Shown: piece after piece, positions 47,281 to 59,014 of the stretch
Position numbering within the stretch: the stretch's first letter is position 1
Layout of the letters: each line of letters starts with the position of its first letter
Source of the DNA: Perilla frutescens
Lineage: Eukaryota > Streptophyta > Magnoliopsida > Lamiales > Lamiaceae
Direction: 5' to 3'
Assembly: GCA_026008535.1 (NCBI GenBank)
Contig: BRKX01000014.1
Coordinates: 43,778,506 to 43,842,505, forward strand
DNA length: 64,000 bases
The notes under the pieces: generated by a model
What the model was told of the DNA's origin: nothing
What the model saw: the letters and a program-made list of their open reading frames with translations, nothing else
Database searches by the model: none
Translations under genes and position numbers: made by a program

Positions 47281-48540
47281 ATGACCGAATCTAAAAAAAA
47301 ACCGACTATGTCTAAAAAGATTGCAGGTATAGAAGACCCGACTTCAGGTTCGGGAAGTGAAGCGGCCAACACCTTAGATCTAAAGTAAACAATGAAGGCC
47401 ATACAACAACATTTATTGAGGCTGTTCAAGACAGAGATGGCAACACTCAATGAGAGACTCGACAACATGGAGAACTCGATATAAAAGCAATCCTAACAAG
47501 CTCCTCAAGTGAATCATGATGGAAGAGACAGGAGAGGAGGTCGAGGAGAGGTTTGATGATATCCATATGTCGAGTGGAAAAGAAGAGATAACTATGACTC
47601 CGGAGATGAGGAATTCAATGGCGAAGATGGATATCCAGTTGTTAGAGGTCGAAGGTAAGGAAGAGCAAGGAATAGAGAAGATGATGATCTCGGCAACATC
47701 AAGATGAATGTGCCTTCATTTCAAGGTAAAAATGATCCAACTTCGTACCTTGAATGGGAGCGCAAAATCGAGATGAAGTTTGACTGTCACAACTACTCCG
47801 GGTTAAAGAAGGTGAAGTTGGCAGCTGTGGAGTTCTCTGATTATGCCATTATTTAGTGGGATCAATTGACATCCAACAGATGGCATAATCGGGAACAACT
47901 AATAGAGACGTGGAGTGAGATGAAAGCGGTGATGAGGAGGCGAATCGTGCCAAGTTATTACTATCAAGAGTTGTACAATAAGCTGCAAAATTTGAAGTAA
48001 GGAACGAATAGCGTAGACGAGTACTTCAAGAAGATGAAAGTGTTGATGATCCGAGCAAACATGGAGGAAGATAGGAAGGCCATAATGGCTCGATTTTTAG
48101 CAGGCCTTCATAGAGAGATTCGGGAAGTGGTGGAATTGTAGCACTACGTGGAGATGGAGGACATGGTACAAATGGCAATCAAGGTTGAGAACCAGCTCAA
48201 GAGGAAGAATAATCCAACTTGAGCAAGTTCATCTGCTTGGAAGCAAAACTCGAATACCATTACCACTCCATGGAAGTCAGCAAGCCAAGGGAAAAAGGAC
48301 AAGAGGCCACCATTTAGCAAGCCGTGAGTTAAGGTGCTGACCTCACCAGGACCAAGCCATCCAGATGCGTCAGGGAGTCAGAATCGAGACATCAAGTGCT
48401 TCAAATGTCAAGGTCGAGGCCACATCACAAGCCAATGTCCAAACAGTTGTGTGATGATTTTGAAGGACAACGACAAGATAGTGACATATGAGGATGAGTT
48501 AGAGATGGAGAATGCCGACCTTGTCAGGAGGATCGAGTGA
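47281..48540 (+). pseudogene. gag: CRM element F gag with in-frame stops
   Basis: Frame from ATG 47281 (MTESKKKPTMSKKIAG) to 48540, 420 codons, with about nine stops. Recognisable parts: a region rich in Arg, Gly and Asp (RDRRGGRGE, DNYDSGDEEFNGEDGYP), gag core (MNVPSFQGKNDPTSYLEWER, WDQLTSNRWHNREQ, VMRRRIVPSYYYQELYNKLQ, VDEYFKKMKVLMIRANMEED) and a CX2CX4HX4C knuckle (CFKCQGRGHITSQC) near 48400. Several stops stand where Gln or Trp is expected (CTG/TAG context). Not functional. Confidence 0.85.
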
Positions 48541-51500
48541 TGAAGAGTACGCAGCACCCGATGCCCTTACATTGGTTGCACGTAAATCTTTAAGTTTGCA
48601 CAGTAAGAGCGTCGATAAGGAGCAATGGGAGAACATATTCCATACCTGATGGCATATCAAGGATAAGGTGTGTAGTATGATCATTGATGGAGGTAGCTAT
48701 GCTAACATTGCAAGTGTTATGATGGTGACAAAATTAGGATTACCGGTTCTCAAGCATCTTAAGCCATACAAGCTGCAGTGGTTGAATGACAGTGGGGAGA
48801 CCAAAGTCAACAAACAGGTTCGTGTGCCATTTTGAATTGGCAAATATGAAGATGAAGTGTTGTGTGAAGTCGTGGCCATGCAAGCTAGCCATATCTTGTT
48901 GGGACGTCCATGGCAATTCGATAGGAGAGTGAAACATGATGGCTTCACAAATAAGTACTCATTTGTACTTAATAAGAAAACGATGACACTAGCTCCTCTA
49001 ACACCATCTCAAGTGTATGAGGATCAAGTAAAGCTGCAAGAAGAAGTAGAGACGATGAGGAAGAAAGAAAAGAAAACCAAGGTTGGAAAAGAGACACTCC
49101 AACATTCTTATTTTGCTATAGTTAGCGACATCAAATGGTCTGAGCAAAATGAGAAACTGATGTACTTGATGGTTCACAGACACGTGCTATTTAATACTAA
49201 CCAAATTGATTCGTTTTTACCTAGCTCTGTTTTATTTCTTTTGCAAAAATTAACGGATGTATTTCCTAAAGAGATACCACAGGGGAATCGAGCACCAAAT
49301 TAATTTTGTGCCTGGTGCCATATTGCCCAACCGACCGGCTTATCGAAGCAACCCAGAGGAAACAAAAGAGCTCGAACGTCAAATCCATGAGCTATTGGAG
49401 AAAGGACAAGTGAGGGAGAGCCTGAGCCCATACACGGGTCCTGTCTTGCTCGTGCCGAAGAAGTACTCATTCATTCGGATGTGTGTCGATTACTGAGCCA
49501 TCAACAACATCAGGGTAAAGTAATGACATCCTATACCCCATTTGGATGATATGCTTGATGAATTACATGGTGCTCATTTATTTTCTAAGATAGATCTAAG
49601 AAGTGGGTATCATCAAATTCACATTAAAGAGGGGGATCAATGGAAAACGGTGTTTATAACTAAATTAGGATTGTATGAGTGGTTAGTTATGCTGTTTGGA
49701 TTAACAAATGCTCCTAGTACATTTATGCATGTAATGAACCATGTATTGCGTGCTTTTATAGGTAGATTTGTTGTGGTTTACTTTGACGATATTTTTATTT
49801 ATAGTAAGAAGGAAACAGAGCATATTGAACATTTAAGATGTTTGTTACAAGCCTTGAGAAAGGAACAACTATACGGTAACCTAAAGAAATGCACCTTTTT
49901 CATGGATAAGGTTGTGCTTCTTGGCTTTGTTGTTAGTGTAGATAAAGTACAGGTAGAGGAAGAGAAGGTGCGTGCCATCTAAGAGTGATCTACGCCTACT
50001 AACGTGGGAAAGATTCAGAGTTTTCATGGACTTGCAAGATTCTATCGACATTTTGTCCCACACTTCAGTAGTATCGCAACTCCGATTACTGAGGTGATAA
50101 AAAAGAATGTGGAATTTCATTGGGGGAAAGGAACAAGAAAAGGCGTTTCAAATGTTCAAAGAGAAATTGACACATCCGCCAGTACTATCTCTTCCTAATT
50201 TTTCTAAGACTTTTGAGATAGAATGTGATGCTTCTGGTGTTGGAATTGGTGCAGTGTTTGACGTAAGAGGTCTTACCAATCACTTATTTTAGCGAGAAAC
50301 TTGAAGGCACCACAGCTAACTATCCGACATATAACAAGAATCTATATGCACTTGTTCGGGCATTATAAATGTGGCAGCACTACCTATGATCCAAGGAGTT
50401 CATGAGTCACACTGACCACGAGTCGTTGAAACATTTGAAGAGGCAACACAAGTTGAACAAGAGACATGCCCGTTAGATGGAGTTCATAGAAACTTTCCTA
50501 TATGTCATCAAATATAAGCAAGGTAAAGAGAACATAGTAGCTGATGCACTATCGAGAAGGTACACCTCACTTTCGACTTTAGATGTTAATTTACTAGGTT
50601 TCAAATGCATTAAGAATTTGTATGTTGATGATGATGATTTTAGGGAGATCTATATCGCATGTGAGAAATCTGGTGATGGAAAATTCTATAGGGATGATGG
50701 ATTTTTATTTCAGAAGAATAAATTCTGTGTGCCTCATTGTTCCATGCGTGATCTTTTGTTGTTGGAGTCTCATGAAGGGGGTTTAATGGGACATTTTGGG
50801 GTAGCCAAGACTTTATCTACCTTGAATGAATATTTCTTTTGGCCTCATATGAAACGTGATGTGGAACGTGTTTGTTCTAAATGTGTTACATGTAGACAAG
50901 CCAAGTCTAGAATCCAATCACATGGTTTATACATGTCTTTGCCTATTCCTACATCGCCTTGGATAGACATATCTATGGATTTTGTGTTAGGTATGTTTAG
51001 GAGTAAATGTGGTCATGATTCTATTTTTGTTGTTGTTGATAGATTTTCTAAACTAGCACATTTTATTCCATGTCATAAAACTGATGATGCATCTCATATA
51101 GCCGATTTAGTCTTTAGGGAAATTGTGCATTTGCATGGTATGCCTAGGACTATTGTTTCTGATAGGGATGCTAAGTTTTTGAGCTACTTTTGGAAGACGT
51201 TGTGGTTTAAGTTAGGTACTAAATTGTTATTTTCTACTACTTGTCATCCACAAACTGATGGTCAAACCAAAGTAGTAAATAGGACGTTGTCTACCTTGTT
51301 GAGGGCGATTATAAAAAATAACATTAAAATTTGAGAAGGATGTTTACCACATATTGAGTTTGCATATAATATGTCTGTACATTCTGCAACATAATTTTTG
51401 CCATTTGAAGTTGCATATGGTTTTAATCCATTGACTCCCTTGGATTTAATTCCATTACCCGTGCATGAACATACTAACTTTGATGGGAAAATGAGAGATA

Positions 51501-52048
51501 ATTTTGTGAAGCAGATACATGAAAAAGCTAGAGCAAACATAAAGAGGAGGACCGAACAATATGCCGAAAAATCCAACAAGGGTTGACAGAAAGTTATTTT
51601 TGAGCCCAGAGAATGGGTTTGGTTACACATGATGAAAGAGAGGTTTCTAGGTCAAAGACATTCTAAGTTACTTCTAAGAGGAGACAGTCCATTTCAAGTT
51701 TTGGAACGCATTAGCAACAACGCTTATAAATTGGAATTTCCTGATGAGTATAAAGTAAGTTATTCATTTAATGTTGCTGATTTGAGTCTTTTTGATATAG
51801 GTGATAAGCTGGATTTGAGGACAAATCCTTTTCAAGGGGAGGGAAATGATGCGAATCGTGCTGAGGACATGCCAGATCCCATTAGAGTGCAGGAAGGTCC
51901 TGTGACTCGATCAAGGGCCAAGAAGTTCAAGGAAGTCCTCAATGGATTTATCCAAGAAGTATGGTATCAACAAGCATCAAGAAAACAAGTTGAGGGGGCT
52001 AAAGCATCAGGAAAGCAAGTGGAGGGAGCTAAATCCAAGCCCATGTAG
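48541..52048 (+). pseudogene. pol: CRM element F pol (PR-RT-RH-INT) running into the 3' LTR
   Basis: Protease-like IIDGGSYANIAS near 48680 and ASHILLGRPWQFDRR (48884-48928); RT with the open piece 49542-49982 (FSKIDLRSGYHQIHIKEGDQ, catalytic YFDDIFIYSK); RNase H (FEIECDASGVGIGAV near 50210, KYKQGKENIVADALSRR near 50515); integrase with HHCC (GHFGVAKTL, CSKCVTC), core (ISMDFVLGMF, IVSDRDAKF, CHPQTDGQT) and C-terminus (LLLRGDSPFQVLERI, SFNVADLSLFDI). The third catalytic residue, Glu after GQT, is Lys. The last open piece, 51629-52048, crosses the polypurine tract and continues about 66 codons into the 3' LTR (VTRSRAKKFKEVLNGFIQEV), the position of the CR motif reported for CRM elements. Stops elsewhere make it non-functional. 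Confidence 0.88.
51834..51846 (+). other. polypurine tract of F, inside the coding frame
   Basis: AAGGGGAGGGAAA; also codons of the integrase tail (QGEGN). The LTR starts at 51847. Confidence 0.82.
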
Positions 52049-52221
52049 AAGATAATGATTGTTGCAGAGGAGCAGGCTAATTAGCAAGTGCTGACATGGC
52101 GCCACGTGGAGTAGCAAGCCAATTTACGTGTTTTTGGAATATTTAATTAATTTTTGGATTTTTATTATTTAATTTTTAGATTTTATTATTTTTGGCCTTA
52201 TTCTAGATTTCTAGCTGGTAT
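51847..52221 (+). repeat. CRM element F 3' LTR, first half
   Basis: 375 bp matching 46015 onward, with an extra 30-bp tandem copy (51974-52003 and 52004-52033) absent from the 5' LTR. Ends at GCTGGTAT where copia C is inserted; the remainder is not in the window. Confidence 0.88.
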
Positions 52222-52462
52222 TGTTAGTTTTGTATACTGGAAGACATGTCTTTGTATACTTTTCTGATGATATGATGATATAGATTAAATCTTATTGCAG
52301 TCATTGTTTGCATTTACATTATTATATAATTATATATGCACATTCCATATACTTACACTATAGATGATATGGTGTGGGTGAACACACGGTAAGATCATAT
52401 CATCAGATCCTTGTATTATATTGAAAGGCTCACGGTTTAGATGGTCCTGAATACACCATCGG
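52222..52462 (+). repeat. copia C 5' LTR, first part
   Basis: TGTTAGTTTTGTATACTGG onward, reverse complement of the LTR end of A and B. Interrupted by the solo LTR after ATCGG (52458-52462). Confidence 0.9.
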
Positions 52463-55346
52463 TGTAGCGCCCCGATCCCAAAAGATCGTGGAAATGGACG
52501 CCACAAGGGTAGGAATTAAGAAGCGGGAAAGAAATGGGGTAATTAAATTAATGACAGGGTGTTAATCCAAAAAGGATTAATGTTTGGAATAAAATTTGAT
52601 CACTAAGTATACCAAAGATAGGTTATGCCCTACGAGAAATCGGACAACATAACCTCTGTAACTAGGGCGAATCCCCGTTTATAACGGCTTATAAGAGAAG
52701 AATAGAAACTTAAACAATTCAATAAGCCCTTTCATAGGCCAAACGAAAACAAATAAACAGATACCAACAATCAATAGACCCATTCATAGGCCGACAAGAG
52801 AATCAGACACCAATATGCTGAACAAATGAAGCCCTTCCATAAACCAAAATGAATGATCATATAGACATAACAAAAGATGGGGCTTCCTTCCCTTAGAATA
52901 ATTATATGGTTAAAAATACGAGACATGTTAATTAGGAAGTCAACAGATGTTCGGAATCAGAGAAACAAAATCATATCAACAAAATACCAAGATCAGAGTT
53001 CTTAGCATTTAGCAAAAGAATATCACAAGTGCGGAAACTCAATTCTTAATAGAATACTAAATAAAAGGGGACAGCGGAAAAATATGTAGATCATAATAGC
53101 CCATATCTCAGCCTCGTCACCTCCACGCTCTAGCCTACTTACCTGAAAATGTTTGAAAAGATTTGGGCTGAGTACTAATGCACTCAGTGGGCAAGTTTTA
53201 CAATTCAAGTTATGCAAATCATTTTATTAAAGTAATCTATCTGTGTTCATGCAGGTAGTGAAACTTAGGAGGTTTAAAAGTTGGAAGCAACCTAAGTTCA
53301 CCAAAACATTTTATCGTGAAGCGCTTAAGAGTATAACCCGTCACTGCCTGCAACCCAAACTACATCACCAGCGCATAACGTTGAGTATGGCCATAGTATA
53401 CCCAAAGAGTATAACCAATAAGTGTTTCATTTTAGTCTCACCGACAAGGAGTAGGGCAGGACAAACAATGCATGCATACTGTAGCTACTTACATTGACAC
53501 AGCGCTAGTATATGAGACTCCGACAACATACAGTAGCACGTAAATATTTAACACAGATAGTCACATATGCAATTTTAACAAAGCAGAGCTTAATAACTCA
53601 AACATAACATTTTGAGAAAGATAGTATACGCCCACCTTTCTCGGAATTTCTGAAAAGCTAACTCCTGAAGAATCAACCCTGATACTCTTTCTCTAGCTCA
53701 GCTGGTACTACAGAAGGTAAACTTCAACTCAGGATAATCGCTTTATTTTCGGAAAATAATCTAATATATTCCGAGCTATTATTTAATTCTATTCTCTTCA
53801 AAAATAGATTACGCAACTCTAGAGACCTCGAATAATTTCGATGAAGAAGGAAATAAATTCCAAAACGTCATTCTTGATTTAATGGGACTAACCGATTTGA
53901 CAGAGGTGTCTTTCCAAAATTTGTCATTTTACACAGTGGACCTCGATTACACTTTTCACTTGCCCGAAAATTATGAAAATAATACGGGACTTTCCTATAC
54001 ATACGAGGACTAATTACCGAAACTTTGGGAATTTTTTGATAACTCATGCTCCCGGAATAAAAATAACTGTTTAAATTAAATAATTGAGATTATTCAAAAC
54101 TCGTCCGAAAATTATGAAATTCGACGGGCGCATTGGAAATAATTTTTGGAGCCACTTTCGTGAAGAAACTTTTTCGATTTGACAACCCGAAATGGGTGAA
54201 ACGGGGCAAAAACGTAACTGTTCGGCGCCCCTCTACTATTCACGTTTTCCGGCGTTTTGGCCGGTTTTCGGCCACCGGATGACAACAATATCAAAAGACG
54301 AAACGTAGAACACATAAAGATACACGACATACTAAAATTTCAGCTTAAAAGGACGAGAAGCAAACCGAGATGAGGCTGCGCAACGTGGCAGCCACGTTGC
54401 CGTTATCCGGCAGCTCCGGCGGCGCTCCGGCGACTGTAGCGGCGGCAGCAGGGCGGTGCTGGAGGTGGCTCCTCCCTCCTCCTCTCTCCCCCCTTCTCTC
54501 CCACTCTCTCTCACTCTCTCCCATATCTCTCTCTCTCTCTCACGTATCATATATATATATATATATATATAGATGGGGTTTGGGGATTAGTATCAAATGG
54601 GGGGCGGTGATGGAGAGATAAGGATGGGAGGGTTATTTAAATATTTTAGGATATTTTGGGATAAAATATTCGGATATAAAATACTGATAAATTATTTTTC
54701 GGATTTCGATTTAAATTACTTTAATCAATGGTGAGGTCCAAATGACCTCCGACATGAAATTCGAAAATACTGAAAGGTTCATTGACTCGAGTACTATTAA
54801 ACCAACTTGACTCGGGATAAAGAACGAGTTATCTTGATGGAAAACGAGAAAAGATTCTCTTTTCAAAAATAAAGTTACTATTCCACATAAGGGACAAATA
54901 AAATTCCCAAGCGTTCAATTGATCTCAGAATAAAAATCCGGGAACGCCAACGGATTCCTTGGGAATTTTTCCATAGGATAGGCTTGAAGAAATAAGGCTC
55001 GGGTCAACACACAAGATTTCACAAATTTCTAACGAACGCGCTCCTACAGAAAAACACTATTCATAACTTCTTTAAACGCATTTTAAATCACCGGGAACTC
55101 AAACGACTTCACATTCAAAATCCGAAAATACCGACATGCTCCTTGGGTCAACGCCTTTCAAACATGACCAAAATCGGCTATAACTGAGCTAAAATCAAAA
55201 TTCTCGAAAATACGATTTCACGAAAAACGATCCTAAAAACGCGGCTTAGAACCGAAACATCTTAATTATGCTCAAAATTCCTCTTAATATTTCCTAATTA
55301 AAATGAGGAATTACTTAATCATATTCTGAAAATCCGGGTTGTTACA
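52463..55346 (-). repeat. solo LTR of a chromovirus, in the LTR of copia C
   Basis: 2884 bp, plus-strand TGTAGCGCCCCGATCCC to CCGGGTTGTTACA, flanked by perfect ATCGG duplications (52458-52462, 55347-55351). Its left end is the reverse complement of the 3' end of the element E LTR (GGGATCGGGGCGCTACA), giving minus sense. Contains the conserved block (53141-53192), CT repeats (about 54480-54541) and (AT)n (54548-54572). The frames 53243-53497 and 54332-54621 are not genes. Confidence 0.9.
54480..54572. repeat. CT-rich and (AT)n microsatellites
   Basis: CT/CTCC runs followed by CACGTATC and about a dozen AT dinucleotides. In LTR sense (minus) the AT run sits where a TATA box is expected and the GA run begins the transcribed leader. 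Confidence 0.8.
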
Positions 55347-55351
55347 ATCGG

Positions 55352-56525
55352 TACACCGTAGAATAATCTGATAATTAGTTTGTCTTAACTAATTTATTAT
55401 TCTAATACACGTGTTAGTGTATTGAGGAGGATCACGATAGGATACTGTTCTCTACTCTGACCTTTTTTGTGAGAGAACAAAGATCCACAGAGTTCGGGTT
55501 CTTCACTTATATTTATTGGCGAACATATATATGATTTATTGATTTCTTTGATTTATCAATGAGTGAGATTCTTTGATAGAATCAATAAACTTGATATCTT
55601 GAGTAATAGAATTTGCATATATGATGTGTCCTGTAATATATATAAGCACCGTGTTCTGGTGCGCCAGGTTCATGATGTTCTCTTGCGAAAACAAAAGTTC
55701 ATGTGAAACCCTGCAGGTGGAATTTATTTCGTACATGAATAAAGCTTGTGTGGTACAACTCAAGGTTTCAGATATTAATTAATTATAGTTGTCAGAGGCT
55801 TACATAATTAATTAATTAGATCTTAAACATGGGGAATGGCTGAACTAAAAGAGAAAGCATATTCACAAATATGTATTGAATTGCTAAGTTAATATTACTT
55901 CTTTAGTGGAATAAAATTAATATTTAATTTATTTAATAATATCCTAAGTTTATTGGATATTGGGAATTAAATAAATTAGTAGGCCAATTTAATATTATTC
56001 TAGATCCTTGTTGTAGCCCAATATCACTTTAATGGACTGGAGATGAAAAAAGAGAAAGAGGCCCAAGCCCAGTAGGGTTGGGACATTGAATTTTCACCCA
56101 CCCCCTTATAAATAAGGAGGTGGGGGATGAAAATTTCAAGGTTACAAATCAGTTTCTCTGTGTTCTCTTTATCTCCACAGTATCCATACCTATCTAGTAG
56201 ATTTCAGTCCACCCTGAATCTAGATACAGTCCGGGAATACAGCATAAGATCGAGAAGTCGAATTGCATAGTAAGGGGCTCCATTTACATCATACACAACA
56301 ACAAGATTAGACCTTTAATCTTGTCCTCAACCCATCGTTCATTTGTAAGTGTTTTTCAGTGTTCTATATTTCAGTTTTTAGTAGAACCGAAAATCTGATT
56401 ACATGTTTAATTGAACTTGATTTATTAAAACATATGAGCTGCATAAATATATGACATATATGACATTAGAATTAAAGAACAGCCAAAGAGATCCTGCGCT
56501 GGTTTAATTCGAAAAATCCCAAACA
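55352..56525 (+). repeat. copia C 5' LTR, remainder
   Basis: Follows the second ATCGG and ends TTCGAAAAATCCCAAACA at 56525. Together with 52222-52462 it makes about 1415 bp. Confidence 0.9.
56097..56125 (+). promoter_or_regulatory. palindrome-centred TATA box of copia C LTR
   Basis: CCCACCCCCTTATAAATAAGG then AGGTGGGGG: TATAAATA flanked by complementary arms, the same design as in A and B. Confidence 0.6.
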
Positions 56526-56527
56526 AT

Positions 56528-56542
56528 TGGTATCAGAGCGGG
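56528..56542 (+). other. primer-binding site of copia C
   Basis: TGGTATCAGAGCGGG, two bases after the LTR; initiator tRNA-Met type. Confidence 0.92.
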
Positions 56543-59014
56543 TTTTGGTACTGTTCTTGATTTAATCCTAGGATGAATTCAAAATATATGTTTAAATTTG
56601 ATGATGAATTTATGGTGCATAAATTTTCAGATATAAATATGTAAGTATTTCGATTTTTATGTGTTCAAAACTTTGATGAATTTTTGATGTAGTTCGAAAA
56701 TTCTAGTTTTGAGGAACACTGTATTTTTCGATCTATACCATATTAGATTTGGAATGGTTTTTGATGTTTTCAAAATTTCTAGATTTAATTAAGTACAGGT
56801 TTCGAAAATTATAGATTAAAATTCGGATGTAATTTTGTATATAATCGAAATTTTGAATTTGTGTTAATCTATGTAATTTTTGGGCATGGTAATATTAGAT
56901 TTGGAATAGATTTTTGATGTATCAAAATTTCCAGATTTAATAAGGTAAGTGTTCGAAAATTGTAGCATCAAAATTTTTCGAATTTTGGTGTTCAAGTTCC
57001 CTAATTTTTCTAGTAGTAATTGTCGATCTCGATGAATTAATTTGGAGAGGTTTTTGATGAAAATTAAATTTCCAGATTTATTTGGTAGGAGGTTTAAAAA
57101 ATTATGTGTATTAAAATTAGATTTTGCATTTGATGTATATCATAAAGTTACCGAATTCTAATCTAGATAGATTTGAAAATAGAATATTAAATTTAGAAGA
57201 ATTTGAAGTGGATCAAATTTTCAGATTTAATATACTTGAAATTTTTGAAAATCTATGTAAATTAGAGTTGGATAAGGTAATTTTTGATATATATCAATAG
57301 TTACCAAATTCTATCCAAAAAGATTTGAAAATAGAATTTAAATTTGGAAGGAATTTGAAGTGGATCAAATTTTCAGATTTTTATTCTTAGTATTTTCGAA
57401 AATCTTGGTAGATAAGAATTGGAAAAGTAAATTTTTGGTGTATAACATAAATTACTTAATTTTAATCTAAATAGGGCTGAAAATAAGATTTAAATTTGGA
57501 AGGAATTTGAAGTGGATCAAATTTTCAGATTTTATCTTTGTAATATTCGATCCTAGCCTAATATTTGGAATAGATTTTGATTTATATCAAGATTTCCAAA
57601 TAGTAATTAATTAGGGTTTATCCGAAAATTAAGAAATAAATTTGGTGGATAATTTTAACAAATTTTCAGATTTATTCTTATGGAATTTTCGAGCATATCA
57701 AGATTTAATTTGGTGGATAATTATTTTAATTTCCAAATGATATCTTGTAGGGTAATTTTTCAAAATATTTAATTTTATTAAATGATAATTTCAAAAATTA
57801 TGTCATGTATGGATATCATATGTTATTTTATGCTAATCATGTAATTATTATTGTTGGATTTGTAGACTGACATGTTTGCAGATTTACCCACTATCATGGC
57901 TCCTTAATTATATGATGTATGTTTTAATTATGTTGGATATATGATGGACCGTATGCCGGTTTGGTTATGTGGTTTTAATCAATGAGAAAATTCATGGATT
58001 AAGTCTAAGAATTTTATTTTATTATGTTGTTACAATGTAATAGGAAAGATAAAATTGTATAGACCAAGTTATTGAGTTGTAATTTTATTCTAGATATATT
58101 AAATTTTTTCTTTAAGGAATAAATATTCTATATTGAACAAAGTTAGAAGATCAACTCAAAGGAGGAGAGTAGTACAGCTCAAGAAATGAAGTATCACTGA
58201 TTCACGTTCTGAAACCCTAATTGGAGCTAGGGTTATCAGCGATGCGCATTGATAGGGACAACTACACTGTCTAGTTCCGGAGCTGACTTTCCAGTTTTTT
58301 ATCTCATTCAGAAACATGCGATATAAGCCATGATAGTTGGTTTTATTATTGCTTATTATGTTGTTTGAAGCATGCAAAGGTGTTTTATCATTTTATGTGA
58401 TGTTTTCATGTTTTACAATGGGATAAAATGAAACCTCAATCATAAATAACTAAGTGGGAGAGATTCATACCTAAGTATGTAGAAATCTCATATGGTCTCC
58501 ATTAATCTGGTTTAAGTGAGAAATGATGGGCATGCGCGTTACAATAGGTCTTCCTCTATATCGGATGTGTCATATCATAGAATTCTCAAGAAATTAAACC
58601 TCTTTATAAAGATAGCTGTAGAACACTGTTAGAACTAACTGACTCCTCCATCTAGAGCAGTTAAATTCAAAATTGAGTTTTTGGGGCAAAGATGATGGTG
58701 TTCACACTTAGATGTAATTTATTAATAAACGTCCACACGATCGTGGCTTATTAATTAGAAAATTACATGACCGTGTTGTTTTCTGGCTATTAATTTGCTT
58801 GTTGTAAGGAAACTCAACTGGAGGCAAATTAAAGGTTTAATAACCTATTTAAAAATAAATTTTATAAACGCCCACACTATCGTGGCTTATAGAAAACATT
58901 TTTAAAATGTCAATGGAAAAGTATATAATTTTTGTGAGGTTTTTGATTATATACTGTTTATCTTAAAGTTTATGACTGCACTGCATGTTTACTTTTCAGT
59001 TATTCTATATCATC
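56543..59014 (+). other. copia C leader with AT-rich degenerate repeats
   Basis: About 2.5 kb without a gene. The stretch 56570-57800 repeats words such as TTTTCGAAAAT, AAATTTCCAGATTTAAT and GGAAGGAATTTGAAGTGGAT, the complements of those in A and B. The leader length is kept across the family. Confidence 0.72.

Larger units (their letters stand above)
46015..52221 (+). mobile_element. CRM-type gypsy element F (3' LTR interrupted)
   Basis: 5' LTR 46015-46763, primer site 46766-46777, gag 47281-48540, pol 48541-52048, polypurine tract 51834-51846, 3' LTR from 51847, broken at 52221 by copia element C. Left flank is AATAA. It is the most complete gypsy element here, but gag carries many stops and the integrase has lost a catalytic residue. 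CRM assignment rests on the integrase wording shared with D, the TGATG...CATCA LTR ends, and the reading frame that runs into the LTR. Confidence 0.87.

Noticed and set aside
54332..54621. Frames on both strands through the CT/AT microsatellite
   Set aside because: Simple-sequence translations in a solo LTR with no conserved features.
52463..55346. DNA transposon with 9-bp target duplication in the copia C LTR
   Set aside because: The apparent 9-bp repeat is imperfect; a perfect 5-bp ATCGG with TGTA...TACA ends and similarity to the element E LTR shows a solo LTR.
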